Positions 1-14,805 of a DNA stretch of 64,000 nucleotides are shown one piece after another. Each line of letters opens with the position of its first letter. Position 1 is the stretch's first letter. The notes under the pieces were generated by a model. That model saw only the letters and a program-made list of their open reading frames with translations, searched no databases and was not told where the DNA came from. The position numbers and the translations under genes are program-made. The stretch is from the NCBI GenBank assembly GCA_026545225.1, contig CM048853.1:47293755-47357754 (forward strand). Direction: 5' to 3'. Origin of the DNA: Cornus controversa (Eukaryota; Streptophyta; Magnoliopsida; Cornales; Cornaceae).

Positions 1-370
1 TAATTTTTAATATATTCTTAAAAATTTCTTTAAAACTAGGGGTTCAATTAAGAGCAAAAGGAGCATGTGATTTTAATAGTCTTAAGTAGACAAATAAATT
101 CAATAAATTAGTCATAGGACCAATTAGTCCTATTTTTGGTAGGGAGTTTGTGCCAAAATTGAAAGTGGATGGGTGTTTTATGCAATTTGTTCAAAATAGT
201 ATTTTTGTCTTTCAAGATCAGCCATGAGACTCGAATCCAAGATCACCCAACACTCTCCAACAGGTCTTTGCCTCCATTATATATGATATGATGATGACTC
301 AAAAGTTATGAACATGACTACAATGATCAGAAGAAGGAATGAAATTGTGAACAAAATGCTTTTACAAGAT
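1..370 (-). other. 3' flank / 3' UTR region of ABCG copy 1
   Basis: Lies just downstream of the copy 1 stop codon (minus strand). Bases from about 200 to 340 resemble the regions just past the stop codons of copies 2 and 3, for example the stretch around 28915-28990. The tandem duplication units therefore extend past the coding region. No other gene is seen here and I could not fix a polyadenylation site. Confidence 0.5.
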
Positions 371-3300
371 TCATCTTTTTTGGAATTTAAGCTTCCCAAT
401 ACAGTATGCAAATAGAAAACCAAGAATTATGGGGTATACAATGAGAACAACAGCAACTATAGGTAATTTATCATGGTGAAATCCAAAGTAATCTCTTAGA
501 AATGCTGCAACAGTTTTGGTTTCTCCAAATACCATAATCTCTCTGTCTATATCTCCATACTGCGAAGTAAGAATGCCATTTAGTGTCCAAGATGTAGGGC
601 ATAGATAATACAACCAGAGCCACCACTTGGGGATTTGCTGCAAGCAATGAACAACACAATTGAGTTGGTATCTCTATACACAGTTCAAATCCAAAAACCA
701 AGAGTTTACAGTTTCTTAAAAATGGTGATTGGGTGCCTCTAGAGGAGAGGAACATAATTATAAGCACTCTGGGCAAAGGGCAAAACCATGTACGTAGTCT
801 TACCTTTGCATATAATTTCTTTAATCTAAACCTTTTTTCCCCATTTATGAATTGACTTGCAAATAGTTAAAACAACCAACCTCAATCTACATGGAAAATC
901 CAATTTAATAAGCTGAGTTTTATATAAAATTTAAGTCACTAGCCAATCATCTATATTATTACTATTTGAGAAGCTATCAAACAAAAATGTAAGGAAGTCT
1001 TGACCATAAAAAAAAGCCTATAAAATTCTGTGAATTTGTATCTTTATGAAGTTTTACTTACCTAATTCAACTCGATTATTCTGTTCAGTGTACGAATTTT
1101 GAAATGATTGGGATCCATTAACATACAAACATATACACACATACAACACACACACACAGAAAAAAGAAAATCTGCTGAGAACTGAAAACCAATATATAAT
1201 TTTTTATGTTTCTTTTTTTTTGTTGTTCAGATTGCAGGCACATGAATAAATATAGGATGAAAAGAAGATTTTTTTTTTTGTTTTGAAAAATTAACTTTTT
1301 GAAAAAGAAAATTTGACAAGAATCCTTGCAGACAAAGTTCCCTACATCCTGAATTTTCTAGCTTTAGGCCATTGCAAGGTATGCTAGTGAGCTTGAGTCT
1401 GAGAGCATTCACTTTGTTCAAATAAAGTCAGAGGCTAAGTTTATACCCAGTCCACTCCTTCTAGCAACCCTTGTTAGTGGGATCACTATGGCTTTTATTT
1501 GCTCTGCTATCAGGACATTCTAGAGCTTGATCTAGTTAATACTCTTTAGTTCTAGCAGAATTTCAGCCTCCTTCAGGGAAAATCCAATACCAAGTGGTGA
1601 TTAGTGTCTTACCGGTTGAGGAATTATAAATCCAGCAAACAAGATGAACACTGTGTAGAAAGTTGACTGTGAAACGGCAGCTACTGGATAGCTTGGTGTT
1701 ATTGCAACGAGCAGCATTCCAAGATAAGTGAAGTAAAGCAATGTACAAAACATGGTGTAGAAGTACCAGAAAACCTTATAAGCCGACCAGTAATACCCGA
1801 TCATTGGATATGTGATGACCACGAATGCAAGTGACTGGGCGAGGAGATAGGGAACCTCAATTATCACCTATGCAAATGGTCAACACATTTTAATAAGTTA
1901 TTGGTCCTTACATAGCAGTTTTATAGTATTTTTCACGCTTGAAAACTTACATAACAGAAATTGTACATGTATAGGAATTCAATAAACTATTGGAATCTTA
2001 GCAATTAACTACTACTTTCATTCTTAGCTATTCATAGCTTTGTTTGTTTGATTGTGGTGGGTTGAGTAGCTTTAGGTCTTAGATTGTTGCAATAAAGATG
2101 TGCTACTCAGTACTCTAGTAGTATTTGAGTGAGGAGAGCATGATAATGGAGAAAAAAATTGGTAGTTCGATTTAGTTTGACTTTTACCATGTTTTAAAAA
2201 AAAATTGTGATTCATAGTACAGCAAAGCTACTGTTCTAGAGGAAAATGAATTGCTATATATCCAGCTAAACATCCCCACTTCAGGAAGAACTATGAGTTA
2301 TTCTCAAAATGTCTATCAAGAACCCTAGGCAAGATCCAACTTAACTCATTAAGCTCTGAAGTGAATTGTGAGGTCAAACTTCATCGGATTTTGATCAATT
2401 CAAGTATAGCGCTGATTCAACAAGTTTTGAAGAAGTACCTGTGCAAGTGCATAAGCCCATGAAGCGTACATCCCTGCAAATCTTTCCCGATTAAGAACGG
2501 ATCGCTCTGTCATTACATAGGGCAAAACTGTTGAGGAATTGTTTACACCCAAGAAGATCAGTGCAAGGAACATTGAACCAAGTATATTGAATAAGCTCTG
2601 CGGGCTATTTCTGTCCAGAAAAGGAAATCAATGTTAGAGATCTTCAGAAGTCCTTCCAGTAACATAATAATAGAAACACAGATCCTGCAGATGTAGTCAC
2701 AAGAGTTCAGTAGACATATAAAACTGCATTTTGTGGTGACTCCTTTTCTAAGAAATATACAACTACAGTCCACATTAATCTGAAGATATTTCTTAAAGAA
2801 TCTTACTTGTGCATCTGTGAAATCTAGCATTATGAAACAAACCAGAAAATGTTCGAATTTTTATTTAATAAATGAAGGTAAACTGAAGCAACGAACTAAT
2901 ATCATATTCTGCAGTCACCAGTTATCCAGGAGTGCATTATTCAACTACAGTCTACATGGGGTGCTAGAGGGGAAGATTAGAGACAAACCTAATCTTTGTC
3001 ATTATTTTGTATAAAGTGGTAGCTCTGAGACTTGAATACACGCTCTCACACTGTGAGCTTGCGCTTTTACAATTGTATCAAGAAATGACCCTTTTTAACC
3101 AGTCATTCATATCAATGCAATGTATGAAAAACTAATGCATTTGTTCTGGAACAAAAAGATTCTCATAAATGACCTGCAAAATGACAATATGTTCCCCATG
3201 CACTGGCATATGCATTACCACTGGATTTCATATTAAAATTTCCCTAATTTTATGATGCTGGGTCGATTGCTATAGAAAAGTCAGATTCCAGAGCTAAGAA

Positions 3301-6300
3301 AAGGCTGCTTCAAACTAATAAACCATCTCAAGGAGGAGAAGGATTTATATAACAGGTCCATTTAGCCAAATGGATATCACCATATGCCAAAGGTAATTTG
3401 AATTGTGTTCTTATATCACTTCAAACCTGACCTTATTTTAACTCAATTTACTTACATTTTCTTTCCCTGATCCCAGAAAAGTATTCCAAAAAGCAAAGAT
3501 GCAATAAGTAAATGCAAGGAACGCAGTAAGTTGTATGAAGGACTTCTCCAATAAGACCAATGCTGTTTCCAGAGGCAGGACTTGAACTGTCCCCAACCAT
3601 TTTGTGAAAACTGGGTTGGGAAAAACAACTCTTTTGAACCAGGAAGCGGAGCGCTTAAGCTCTTTACAAGCTCTTTATTGTTCCTACAATCAGAATAACA
3701 GAGAAAGAGTCACATACAAGCCAAATGTTAAAATTCTTATACCAGATTACCAGATATCATAAACAACCAATGTTTTATTGAGAACAATTGGCTTTCACAC
3801 TTCATCATGTCCTTGTGGAGAATAAGGTGTTACACCGCTTTTAAAAAGTCGACAGTATGTTACTATACAGTTTTAGATAAATTATTAATGCACCATCCAG
3901 TATCCAACTAGCAGCAAGCCTTATACATTTGTCATTTTTTATACTGAACACTGAAGATTACATAATGAGTTAATAATGAAGTCATTCAGAACTCTAATTA
4001 ACGACAAACATCAAGCAACTGGCGCAAAATTTTGAGTTTTAGATGCAATGTCACACTTGAACATGAGCTATGAGTAGGTAGTTCATGAATAAAGTCTTAG
4101 TTGAAATCGCATGTATCATATGACTAGAAAGCAACTGAACGTGATCTAGAAAGAATCCAGACAGAACCTATTTGGAATTATTTACATCACAACTGGCCGC
4201 GATATTAGTGCGCAGATGGTCATATAACCAATATGTTTAGTCTTTAAGTTCCTACCCCCACCTTTTATGACAAACGAAAAAACCTCCTTTTGCAAAGACA
4301 GTATGGTCTGTTTGCTTACTGCAAAAAACAGTTTCTTCTCTCAAATGTACCTCTCTCTCTTATATCAAGAATTGAGGGTTATCAGATCTGTGGGCCTATG
4401 GCACTAAAACTAACTATGTAATGGATCTTCATATGATATTTATTTGAGAAGGTAGACTTCTCTGCATTAGTCGCATCTACCAACTTTGTAATGAAATGTC
4501 TAATTCACAGAGATGCACACTCAAAGAAGTGCTTGGCAGTTAACTCACTCATACAAAGTAGAATTCTTGTAAATCTGGGAAAAGTCTACACCAAGTTCAG
4601 CTTCTGCAGATGTAGAAGTGACTTCTAACATCCATGTTGCTGGATTGTAATTATTTCTGATCTTCGGCACCCCTGAGATACCCTGTTACAGTGATGTGGT
4701 TAAATGGAAGTAAGAATAACCAGTGCTTTATCTTCTAGATGCAAAAGGCATATCCTGCACAATAATAAAAGAGGAAAGAAGATGAAAGAGGTCTATGTGT
4801 TGATGTAGCAAGTTGACCTCAAAATACTCAATGGCACTACTTGAATGGTGACCCAATGGTCCAGAGTAGATCATACATCCACCAGTTTTCAACAGAATTA
4901 ACTGCAGTGAATATAATAGCGTGTTAGACAAAACTTATTTATATTTAAATCACAATTATTATATTTGAATGCAAGAAAATAATTAATATCTGCATTTTCT
5001 CAGGAAAAAAAAAAAACTAATGTCCAAAATCTATGTATTTTGAAGTGAATAAATCCCATTATAATGTAATAAAAGAAAACATCTATGATCTCTTGCTACT
5101 CCGTATTATTTATTACTGATGGGAATAGATTTGAAAGATTTTGGTGGTAAGGCACATCCAACATCAACAAGCTATAGGAGTCTTATCACTTAGTTATACG
5201 GAAACTTTGGTTAACTTCCTATCCTGGTAACAGTTATATATGGAGCTCTAATCAGAACTTAACCAGTAACCTGTCATGTAAATAAACACAATAGCTTCAA
5301 TACATGCACCAAGGAGTGCCATAAATACCACTTACTTATCACATCTCTTTTTGAGTGGTATACTGGGACATAGAGCACAGATAAACATACTTATAAAATA
5401 TTATCAAAGACTTCAAAACAGGAGGTCTAACGATTTATGTTGCTTGGGTTATTCATATCTTGATTGGTTAGTGTATGACAACTGGAAAAGTAATTTCCTG
5501 GACTAAGCATACATCATTGATTATATGGAGTGCTACCACTGGTGATCAACCAGCTTTCCATTTCCGATAGTTAATTCCACTTCAGCACCAAAATTAACTT
5601 TATCATCTATATATTTCCACTAATCAGTTGTTTTCCTACCTCATCAAATGCTTCAAATATGTCAACACTTGGTTGGTGGATGGTGCAAACAACTGTTCTT
5701 CCGGTATTAACCACATTCTTGACCACCCGCATGACAATTGCAGCTGATCTTGCATCCAGTCCAGATGTAGGTTCATCCATAAAAATAATAGAGGGGTTAG
5801 CAACAAGCTCCACAGCAATTGTGAGCCGCTTACGTTGCTCGGTTGATAGGCCACTAACACCGGGTATGCCAACCAAGGCATCTTTGATTCCATCAAGCTC
5901 AATTGTCTCAAGGACTTCTGTTGCAAATTCCTGTGAAGACATACAAAAAGTAATTTAAGTAAAACGATACATCAATAATGTACGTAAATTTAACCTTCTC
6001 GTGTAAACCTTACATATTTTGTTTTTGAATCAATCTGAGGATGCAGACGCAGCCAAGCAGAAAATATTACTGATTCTTCTACAGTAATTTGTGGAGAATG
6101 TATATCTGTTTGCTCACAATAACCCGATATCCTAGCAAAAGTTTTCTGAACCCTAGCATATCCTCCGATTTTAATTTCTCCTTCAACAGTGCCACTAGTT
6201 TTTCTTCCAGAAAGAACATCCAAAAGAGTGGTTTTCCCAGCTCCACTTACACCCATTATTGCTGTTAGAACACCAGGCCTAAATGCACCCGTAATATCAC

Positions 6301-9300
6301 ATAGAAGTTGGAGCTTTTTCTGAGTGAAACCCAATTGTCGCATTTCCTGAAACCAAAAGAAAATGATAAAATTACCCAATAGAATTCGATTAATGAGTCT
6401 TGATATCCTACAGCCACTTAAGATTTATATGATAATGTTTATATGATTACCGTAGGGGTGTCAACATAGTATTGCACATCCTGAAACACTACAGTCAAGG
6501 GTTCAAAAGGTAAAACCATTCTGCCTGTAAAATGAAACAAAGAAACCTTGATTAATTTGCAGTATGAAAATATTGATAACAAAATAAACAGGTGATAAAA
6601 GGAAGAAAATTGCAGGAAGCAGTTCTCTAAGAATTATAAAAACAGGAAAGAAAAAGATTTATGCCCAACCTTTATAAGGTACTTTAATAGTTTTAGGAGA
6701 AGATTTGCTGGAGTTATCTTCCACATTGGCACTATTGGTGGGATCTTCACTTCCTTGTAACTGGGCGACCTTTAAATTTGAAATAATAGCCCGAGATCCC
6801 GGAGCTAGAGGCAATTTGAAAAGTGAATAAAATATTTCAATCTATCATTTTTCAGTTGAGTTCCATTTAGAAAGATAAACTTACGCTTTAAGAAACTTAA
6901 GGCCAAGGTAAACCCAATGTTGAAAATCATTGTAAACCCAAATAAGGCACCAACTGATATCCAAACAGATGATGCGCTAAAATTCAATCCACGGCTTTCA
7001 AGTGTTTCTTGCCCTAATGTTGTGTTTGTGGGCAACATCTGTGTAAAAAGAATGAACAACAGAGAGTGAATAAACAGTGTATGGCCATCTTCTTCAGATG
7101 ACAAAAAAAGCCACAAAAACATAATTGGCAAAACATTAAGAGGATGTTATAGGTAAAAGTTGCACACATCATGCATACAAAACTTGTGCCCATTCGTATT
7201 TACTATAAAGACCTCAAAGATGATCATAAGCCTCTAACAACAAATCATAATTATTATCATGTTATTCACTGAAAGGCTTAAATAAGTTAGGTATCGGAAT
7301 ATGTGGAGAATAGAAAGATATTATTCTAGCAAATAGTATAATAAGAGGGGCATTGGTAGGAGAAGCAACACATCAATACGATGTACCACCCAGATAAATA
7401 AAGTGTTTAACTGTTTATGGACAAGTATGGAACAACTTAATCAGAAATGAGAACATCTAATACTGTGTGGATAGAATTAATAAGAACATCAAATAGATGC
7501 ATAATGTAACAAGAGTGGGCCTTAATTGCTGAAGTCAAGAAATTGATTCATGTCGGCTTTTGTGAAGACATTTCCGAAAAAAAAAAGTTAAAGACATTTT
7601 GTTCCCAGATGCCCTCATCATCATTGTTAGTGTACTTGTTGACGATGGTAAGTGATGTAAAATAAAATACACATATCATTGAAAAGAATGGCTATGGTTA
7701 TTATACTAGCTGGTGCTTTCAACATATGTTTCCTTTCCTTGGACCAATGTGATTCACCCTTGCTTGTGAGAAACTGTATCAGCATATAATTCATCAAGCA
7801 TACTTGTACTCTAACAAACAAACAAAGAAGTCCCTTATTTATAGATCCAAAAACTCAGGCAGTTAGACACTCACCTTTTGCCATCTTGGAGCAAGAAATT
7901 CATTTACAGCAAGGCCTATCTCAGCATACGTTATTGGGGAAACCCAAACTCCCCACTTCAACCATATTGGCATGGAGGCTGCAACCAACTACACAACTTA
8001 AGAATTCTGTAGGTCATTTTCCCAAAGACCACTTTGGAAACGAGTTGTTGGAAACTTACGTTTTGGGATAATGAAGCCACCAAACAGTAAGACAAATAAT
8101 ATCGATAAACTACCAGCTGTTGTAGAAGCATCAACGGTCTGGAAGACTGACGCCAAGAAACGGAACATGGACGATGATGTTAAGTGCACAGCAAAAAGTA
8201 GAATCAACTGGCGGAAAAACCTGTGAAACACTGCTGATTTTAGAAGTTAATCCCATCTTTCCTGAAATTACAACATGAGTGTGCATGTTTCTATTGAGAG
8301 TACATATGAAGTTTAACTAATCTATGAAAAAGTGAATAAAAGGTGGGTCAGTGATCCAAAGATACGTGGAGATAGTGGCGACTTATTGCAAAAATTGATG
8401 GGTATGGAGAAGTAAAATTAAAGCCTTGTTATGTGACATTCACCTGCCAACCTCCGGACTGTATCCAATTACATAATAAGTTAGAGATGTCCAAACTAGA
8501 GCTTCCAACAACGATAGAGGGACCTTGAGAATGGAAGCTGGAATTGCATAGGCCCAAGCTGGGTAGAAGTACAGTTCTTTCTGTTTGTAGAAAATTGGAA
8601 GTCTTGCCGTAGTCATGGACATCTCTGGAAATCCATCAACTATAAGAATCATGAGAGTGAAGAAGAGAGCCCCCAGAAAATAGTTTGCATGAAGAACATC
8701 GATACTCATCCGAGTTCGCAAAAATACAGTCATCATCATAGATGCAGTTATGACAAGCTGCAAAAAGACACCTTTTATATTTCAGACCTTTTACATAGAA
8801 GACCAACAACATAATATTGATTGAAATCCATGAATGATCAAAGAATGCACTTCCAAAAGACTAAAACACAGAAAAAAAAGAAGAAGAGAAAGTACTGACT
8901 GTAACCTGAATTGATTTGAATACATAAAGAAAAGAATCCCTTCTCATGAGAAGAAATTCCCTTGACATGCAAGCTTTAAAGAGTGCCCACTTAGAAAGAG
9001 AACACACGCTAAAAGAAATGGCACTGTTATGGTTCTGGGGCTTTATGAATGACTTGGAGAGCTCCTCATCTAGCTTCTTCCCAGAAGGAGATTCCTTGAA
9101 TTTCTTAAAGAGCATATCGACAGAAACATAACTATGAATTTGTTCAGTCCGATGCCAATACTGTGCTTGATCTTTCCTTGAGATAACCTGCCAGGCAGTC
9201 AATATGTTAAGCTTATATTGAAGATATACGAGCACAAAAGGAATTTAGTATGAGCCATGATGAACTTACCTCCTGGAGGAAGTCAGCTACCCCTTTCCTT

Positions 9301-12300
9301 TCAGGACACCGAAACCCACAATCCTCAAAAAAGTTTAAAACGTGACTTCGATATCCATGATACACAGTCTTCCCTTCTGCCATCAAGAGAATGTCATCAA
9401 AGAGTTCAAAGGTTTCTGGTGCTGGCTGAAGAAGTGACACAAGTATTGTAGCATCTGTGATATGTGCCAGCTGTTGGAGGCAAGCAACAATTTGATATGT
9501 GGTGGAACTGTCTAAGCCATTTGATATATCATCCAAAAACAAAGCCTTTGTTGGACCTACAATCATTTCCCCTGCCAAATACAAAGAAAATCAATGTTCA
9601 ATAATATACATATATTGGGATATTCACCTCAATTTCATGGGAGTTGGAATTGAAAGATTGTCTGATATCGGGGATTAATTTAAATAATTCCAGAGCTAAA
9701 TATGATATAGTGACATAGTGGGTGATTGTACTATCTGATAAATCTGACAAACTTCTTTATTCAAACTACCTGTAGTTAATCTTTTCTTCTGACCACCAGA
9801 GATACCTCTTCTCATGGCGTCTCCAACGAGTGTATCAGCACAGATATCAAGTCCAAGAATCTGAGAAATCATGGCAATGATGTGTAAATCATCAACAGGA
9901 AAAGCATTTGACCATCTTTAGTGTACAAAGAAGAAGCTCAGTATCAGTTTTGGTAAAAGAGAATTACTTTTAAAATGTAGTCAGTCTGAAGAGTTGTCTT
10001 TTGTCCTTCAACAGTAATTGCCTAATTAAAACAAAAGATAGTTACTATAAAATTACAAAATATATGCTAAAAACAGCATAAAGAACGCCAGACATGTTCT
10101 AAACAACTTTACTGTGTTATACATTGCTTTATATCAACTTGCATTCTAAAATGCATGCTTTTAAGTGACTCTTTTAAGTGTCTCAAGCCGTTATTATGTT
10201 AAGAAGATTGGAATGACCAATTAAATTCCTAGCAAGAAACCATATTTAAGCACATTATCATGCTGGCATCTATATCAGATAGCAGAGATTCGGATGCCCC
10301 AATACAGCAATTCATACTTAGTACTCCTAACAATCTGAACCATGTGTGTTTTTTCATGGATCAGTAAAGTTCAAAACCAAAGAAGACTGATTGGGAGACT
10401 AAAGTTGTGCTTTAATGAATATTGTAAATTTGTGTGGGCCAATTGAATATGTTGCCACCAACCGAATCTTGGATTGATAATGCATGTACAATGCATAAAT
10501 ATAATGCTTTATAGTGACATCCACACCATTACTATATTAATCTCAAGATTATTTTCTCATTCAATCACTATGATATGATAGAGAATATAATTTGTCATAT
10601 CATTTTCGCTACTCTATTTGTTCTGATTGACTCATTATCAACTAAAGATTATTTTGTAGGGGATTTAGCTTGCGAGCTTTCATCAATCATTTTTTTTTAT
10701 TGCAATGGTCCAAAATTCTATCATTTTAGTTGGAAATTATATATTAAAAAAAAAAAACTGAGCAGAAGTTATTTTCAAACTTTCCACGAAAAAAGAAAGC
10801 ATTTTAATCAATATAGTTTCCATATATAGCCAAACCCATGATCTTAACTTTGCCCCCATCCATACAAAGAAAAATATTCCAATCAATATTTCTGACAAAA
10901 CCAACAGGTATTTCAAAAATGAAAGATTCTATCCCTCATGGACATTATGACTACTCCTCAAACATAGAAAGGCTGAAGAGCAGAGATGCTAAAATTACCT
11001 TCATATAAGTATCAATGTCTGGATCTGGAATAATTCCTGCCTGTTTCTCCCTTCTGGTGAGCTCAAATAAAATATCTTTGCAGGAAGAAAAGTTATTTTA
11101 TTATAAATATAACTAAACCTAGATAAGGTATCCACAGCTAAAATGATCTTAATTGTGTGATCAAACCAGATATACCTGCTCGGCTTCCGACACCCTGACA
11201 GCAGGCAGAAAAATCAAGTGTTTCCCTCACAGTCATCTCAGCAATGTGTTGGTCATATTGGCTTATATAAGCAGATGTTTTCTGGGGTACAAACTCTTCC
11301 AGTTTGTATCCATTATAAGAAACTTCCCCTGTAACCTGTTGATAGGACAGAGCATAAACTATTTTGAAGAGTATGACATGCATCTTAAAGCAGCTATTGG
11401 CGACCAATCAAAAGAAAACTCAAGATTCTGTGAATATTATGTATAATTTTTAGTCACACTTGCAAAATATATAATATGTTGACCTATATTCACACTGCAA
11501 GGTTTAAAGTCTTCAATTGTGTTAGGGTGGCTACAGTTTCAACCTTAACCTCTTCCAGTTATAGTGGTACCTGGACATTTCTTTTTCATTGTAATACATC
11601 ATCTGCTCTTTGTGCAATACGTCCAGAAGGGTAATCTTTTGCATTGTCCATTGACTCAGATTTAAAAGCTATCCCACCATATTAACCAATAAATATTCCT
11701 AAACACTATACTGTTCTTGTGGGCATATGCTACAAACAGGGAACAGAAAACTCTAATTTTACAAAGACATATACTAAATAGTTACCAGGAAACAAAACCT
11801 GAATATATATATACACACATAAGAGGCAACTTTCTGTTTATTGAAATTATGATTAGATGATTCTCTTTTAGTATAATTTACATGGTGAAGCACTTGGGAG
11901 TGTATGCAAGAAATAAATCAGCTGAATCTTTTTCTTTAACAAGAAAACAGTAGTACCAACTACAACCCAAAAGAACTTGAGAAAATTTTAAGTTCCAAAC
12001 AAGCCTCATTTGAGCTTTTCGTATTTTCAATCGTGCAGATTTGCTCTATAAATCAACTTTTAGGATTATTATTTTGTGCATGCATGCTAATGTTTGTTTA
12101 GGTCTTTCACAAGGTTATTATTAAGAAGATGAAGTGTATAAAAAGGAAGAAACCTTGAGAGGTTTTTTAAGATTTCCAGAAAGTGCTTTCAGTAAAGATG
12201 TCTTTCCGCATCCAGGAGGACCAAGCAGTAGAGTCATTCTGCAAAAAGATGAGCCTACTTTAATAAGCTATTAAACTACCAAACTCAACAAACAAAAACT

Positions 12301-14768
12301 TGATGAAAAGAATTTCGCATTTCTTGCTTATGAAACTTCACAAAAATTTATCTTTCCTCCGGGGTAGAAAAAATTAAAATAGGGAACTATCTCAAGGCAA
12401 CCATATACTTGTGCACAAAATGAACTGAATGGAAGTTTTATAGGCATGGCAAACTCTAACTGAGATGAGTAAATCCCTCAGTGTGCAATTTTGATTGATA
12501 AATTCAACCAACTGATTTATCAGTCTCTCAAGTTTGAAACATATTGATCCGTGATAAATATCCAGCAGTGAAAATCATTTAATTTAATTTTCGGTTGCAA
12601 CTGCCTATTTTAAGGACAACAATGAATATTGCAAAATTTAAAGGCTTAAAGCATATAGTCCTATAGTTTAGCTCATTAAGATAAAAGATTTACAAATTGA
12701 TTCAATTACAGTATAAGCTCTGAATTTCTGGAGCCTGTGTGATAAACAAATATTATCAACTTGATAGAGAATATGTCGTTGGGCATAAAGCCACCTCATT
12801 GTTTATGGTCTAACTATTCAAGAATGTGGCCCAGTCAAACAAAGAAAAAATGTAAATCAGCATCACTAAAATAGGGATTCTCATTTAGATTAGTGACAAG
12901 GCAATAAAGGAAACAATTGAAATGCTTTTCATTAGAAGTTGTAGATAATTCTAACTAACAAGAAGATGAGGAAAGCTGATAAGCTGGTGGGTCACATGCC
13001 ATGATGACCAGTGACTTGCTCATTCACTGGTATATGAAAAAATTTGCTTCAAGTTAGAGATGCTAATAAGAAATCAGCAAGATAATGCAAAGTGGAAATT
13101 CAAATAACACTTTTGTTGAGTATAAAAATTAGCAAAGTTAGGTTAGATTAAGTTTCAATTGCGTACCTCCCGGGCTTAATGATACCACTGACTTCATTAA
13201 TGATGGTTATATTTGCCTCTTGTGGCTTTAACCCAGGCAATTTAGCAAAATCCTGCTCAACAGAATGCACCAATCATTACAAATTTAAAACCATAGATAG
13301 GGAGCTGCAACCACAGCAAAGGCTACTTTCGGACAAAATATGCATAACACATGGATTCGCACATTAATTATTGTGTCCAAACAGCAAGAACAAGTGATAG
13401 ATACAACCAAGGCTTTAGGCTTAAGTTGTATCTCCTCATCTTCCTATATGAGAGGCTAAGAATTCAAAGCTTCATTGGGCCACGAGTCGGTGTATGTGTG
13501 CTTACCAATAAAAATAAATAAAAATTGAAAGGAAATCATTTTCTTCTCTTCTGGCAAGTGCTTAACTGGTTCATCAAATGTTTGGCTCAAATAATTACCC
13601 CTTCTTATTTAAACGGCAAAAAGAATTATTGATGCACATGCACATGTGCATGGGAAAACATATAATTCACATAAGGCCTAGGAATGGGGTTGCTTAGGAT
13701 GGAATTGGACGCACAGACTGAATCTGAAACATTTTTTATCAACATGCCAAGCCATTTCAAGTTGGAAATCTTTTCAGAACTAAAAAAATCATAATAAGCC
13801 TTAACAAGCAAAAATACTTCATATATATAAGAATCACATCAAAATTTGATTGGCAGGTAAGAGTGTTGTTGGGTCAGCCCATAATGAAACCGTATTTGTT
13901 AGGAGTCTTAAGACCCTAACCTGAACCACAATGTTACTGGCAGGGTGGAAATGACCTGTTCCATCACAGACATACAATTATGGGTAAAGCTCTAAAGTTA
14001 CCTCGAGAAAATTAAAATACTTACAAAAAGCATGCTTTTGAGTGAATTCCATAGAGTTGGAAGGGGCTTGCCATGAACTACCTCACACTCTGCTTCCACT
14101 TGCAGATTGTTATATCTCACCTCCACGATAGGAAATTTTACACCAACTCTACAAGAATCAAATAAAATTTTAGCACAATAACCCTTTTATAAAAACACTT
14201 GAATAGTCATTGATGCATATATGTACAGGGAACACTCGGCAAATACTAGGATTCAATAATTTAGGTAACAATTAAAGTTTTATGGTGTCATAACAAGTTA
14301 ATAAGTTATCATAATCTCCGTTGGCTGGCACAGGGAACTTGAAGAAGTAATGCCACTTAATGTTATATAGAGATGAAATTATATACAATTCAAACTAGTA
14401 TATAAAAGTATATGTTCACTTCAAGATTCATACATATATGTGTGTATTCCTAGGTGTGCACGCTTGTCTGAGCCATATAAGACCATTACCTTCATTGCCT
14501 GGCACAGAACTTGAAGCGTCAATGCCACTGAATGGTATATACAGATGACAGTTATGCAAGGGAAATTCTGTCTACTATGAGAAACACAAGTAGCCAATAG
14601 ATAATGATAAGACGACATCATGGGGATCCACATCAGTATGTCGGGAGAGGGTTAGATGTATACAGTCTTGGTTTCAAACGGAAAACTTCCAAGTCAGAAT
14701 GGAGCAAGTTACCGTTGCTCTTAACACAATGTATGCAAATATAACCATGTATATGCGCATTTCAAGAT

Positions 14769-14805
<37 letters not shown>

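Noticed and set aside
2490..2500. Apparent TAA in exon 22 of copy 1 (ttcttaatcgg)
   Set aside because: It is out of frame; in the reading frame set by exon phases the codons are CTT AAT CGG, so the gene stays open and only a Tyr-to-Asn change results.
5659..5958. Plus-strand open frames opposite NBD2 exons (also near 34000 and 61659)
   Set aside because: Antisense shadows of the conserved NBD2 exon, present in all three copies because the coding strand is conserved.
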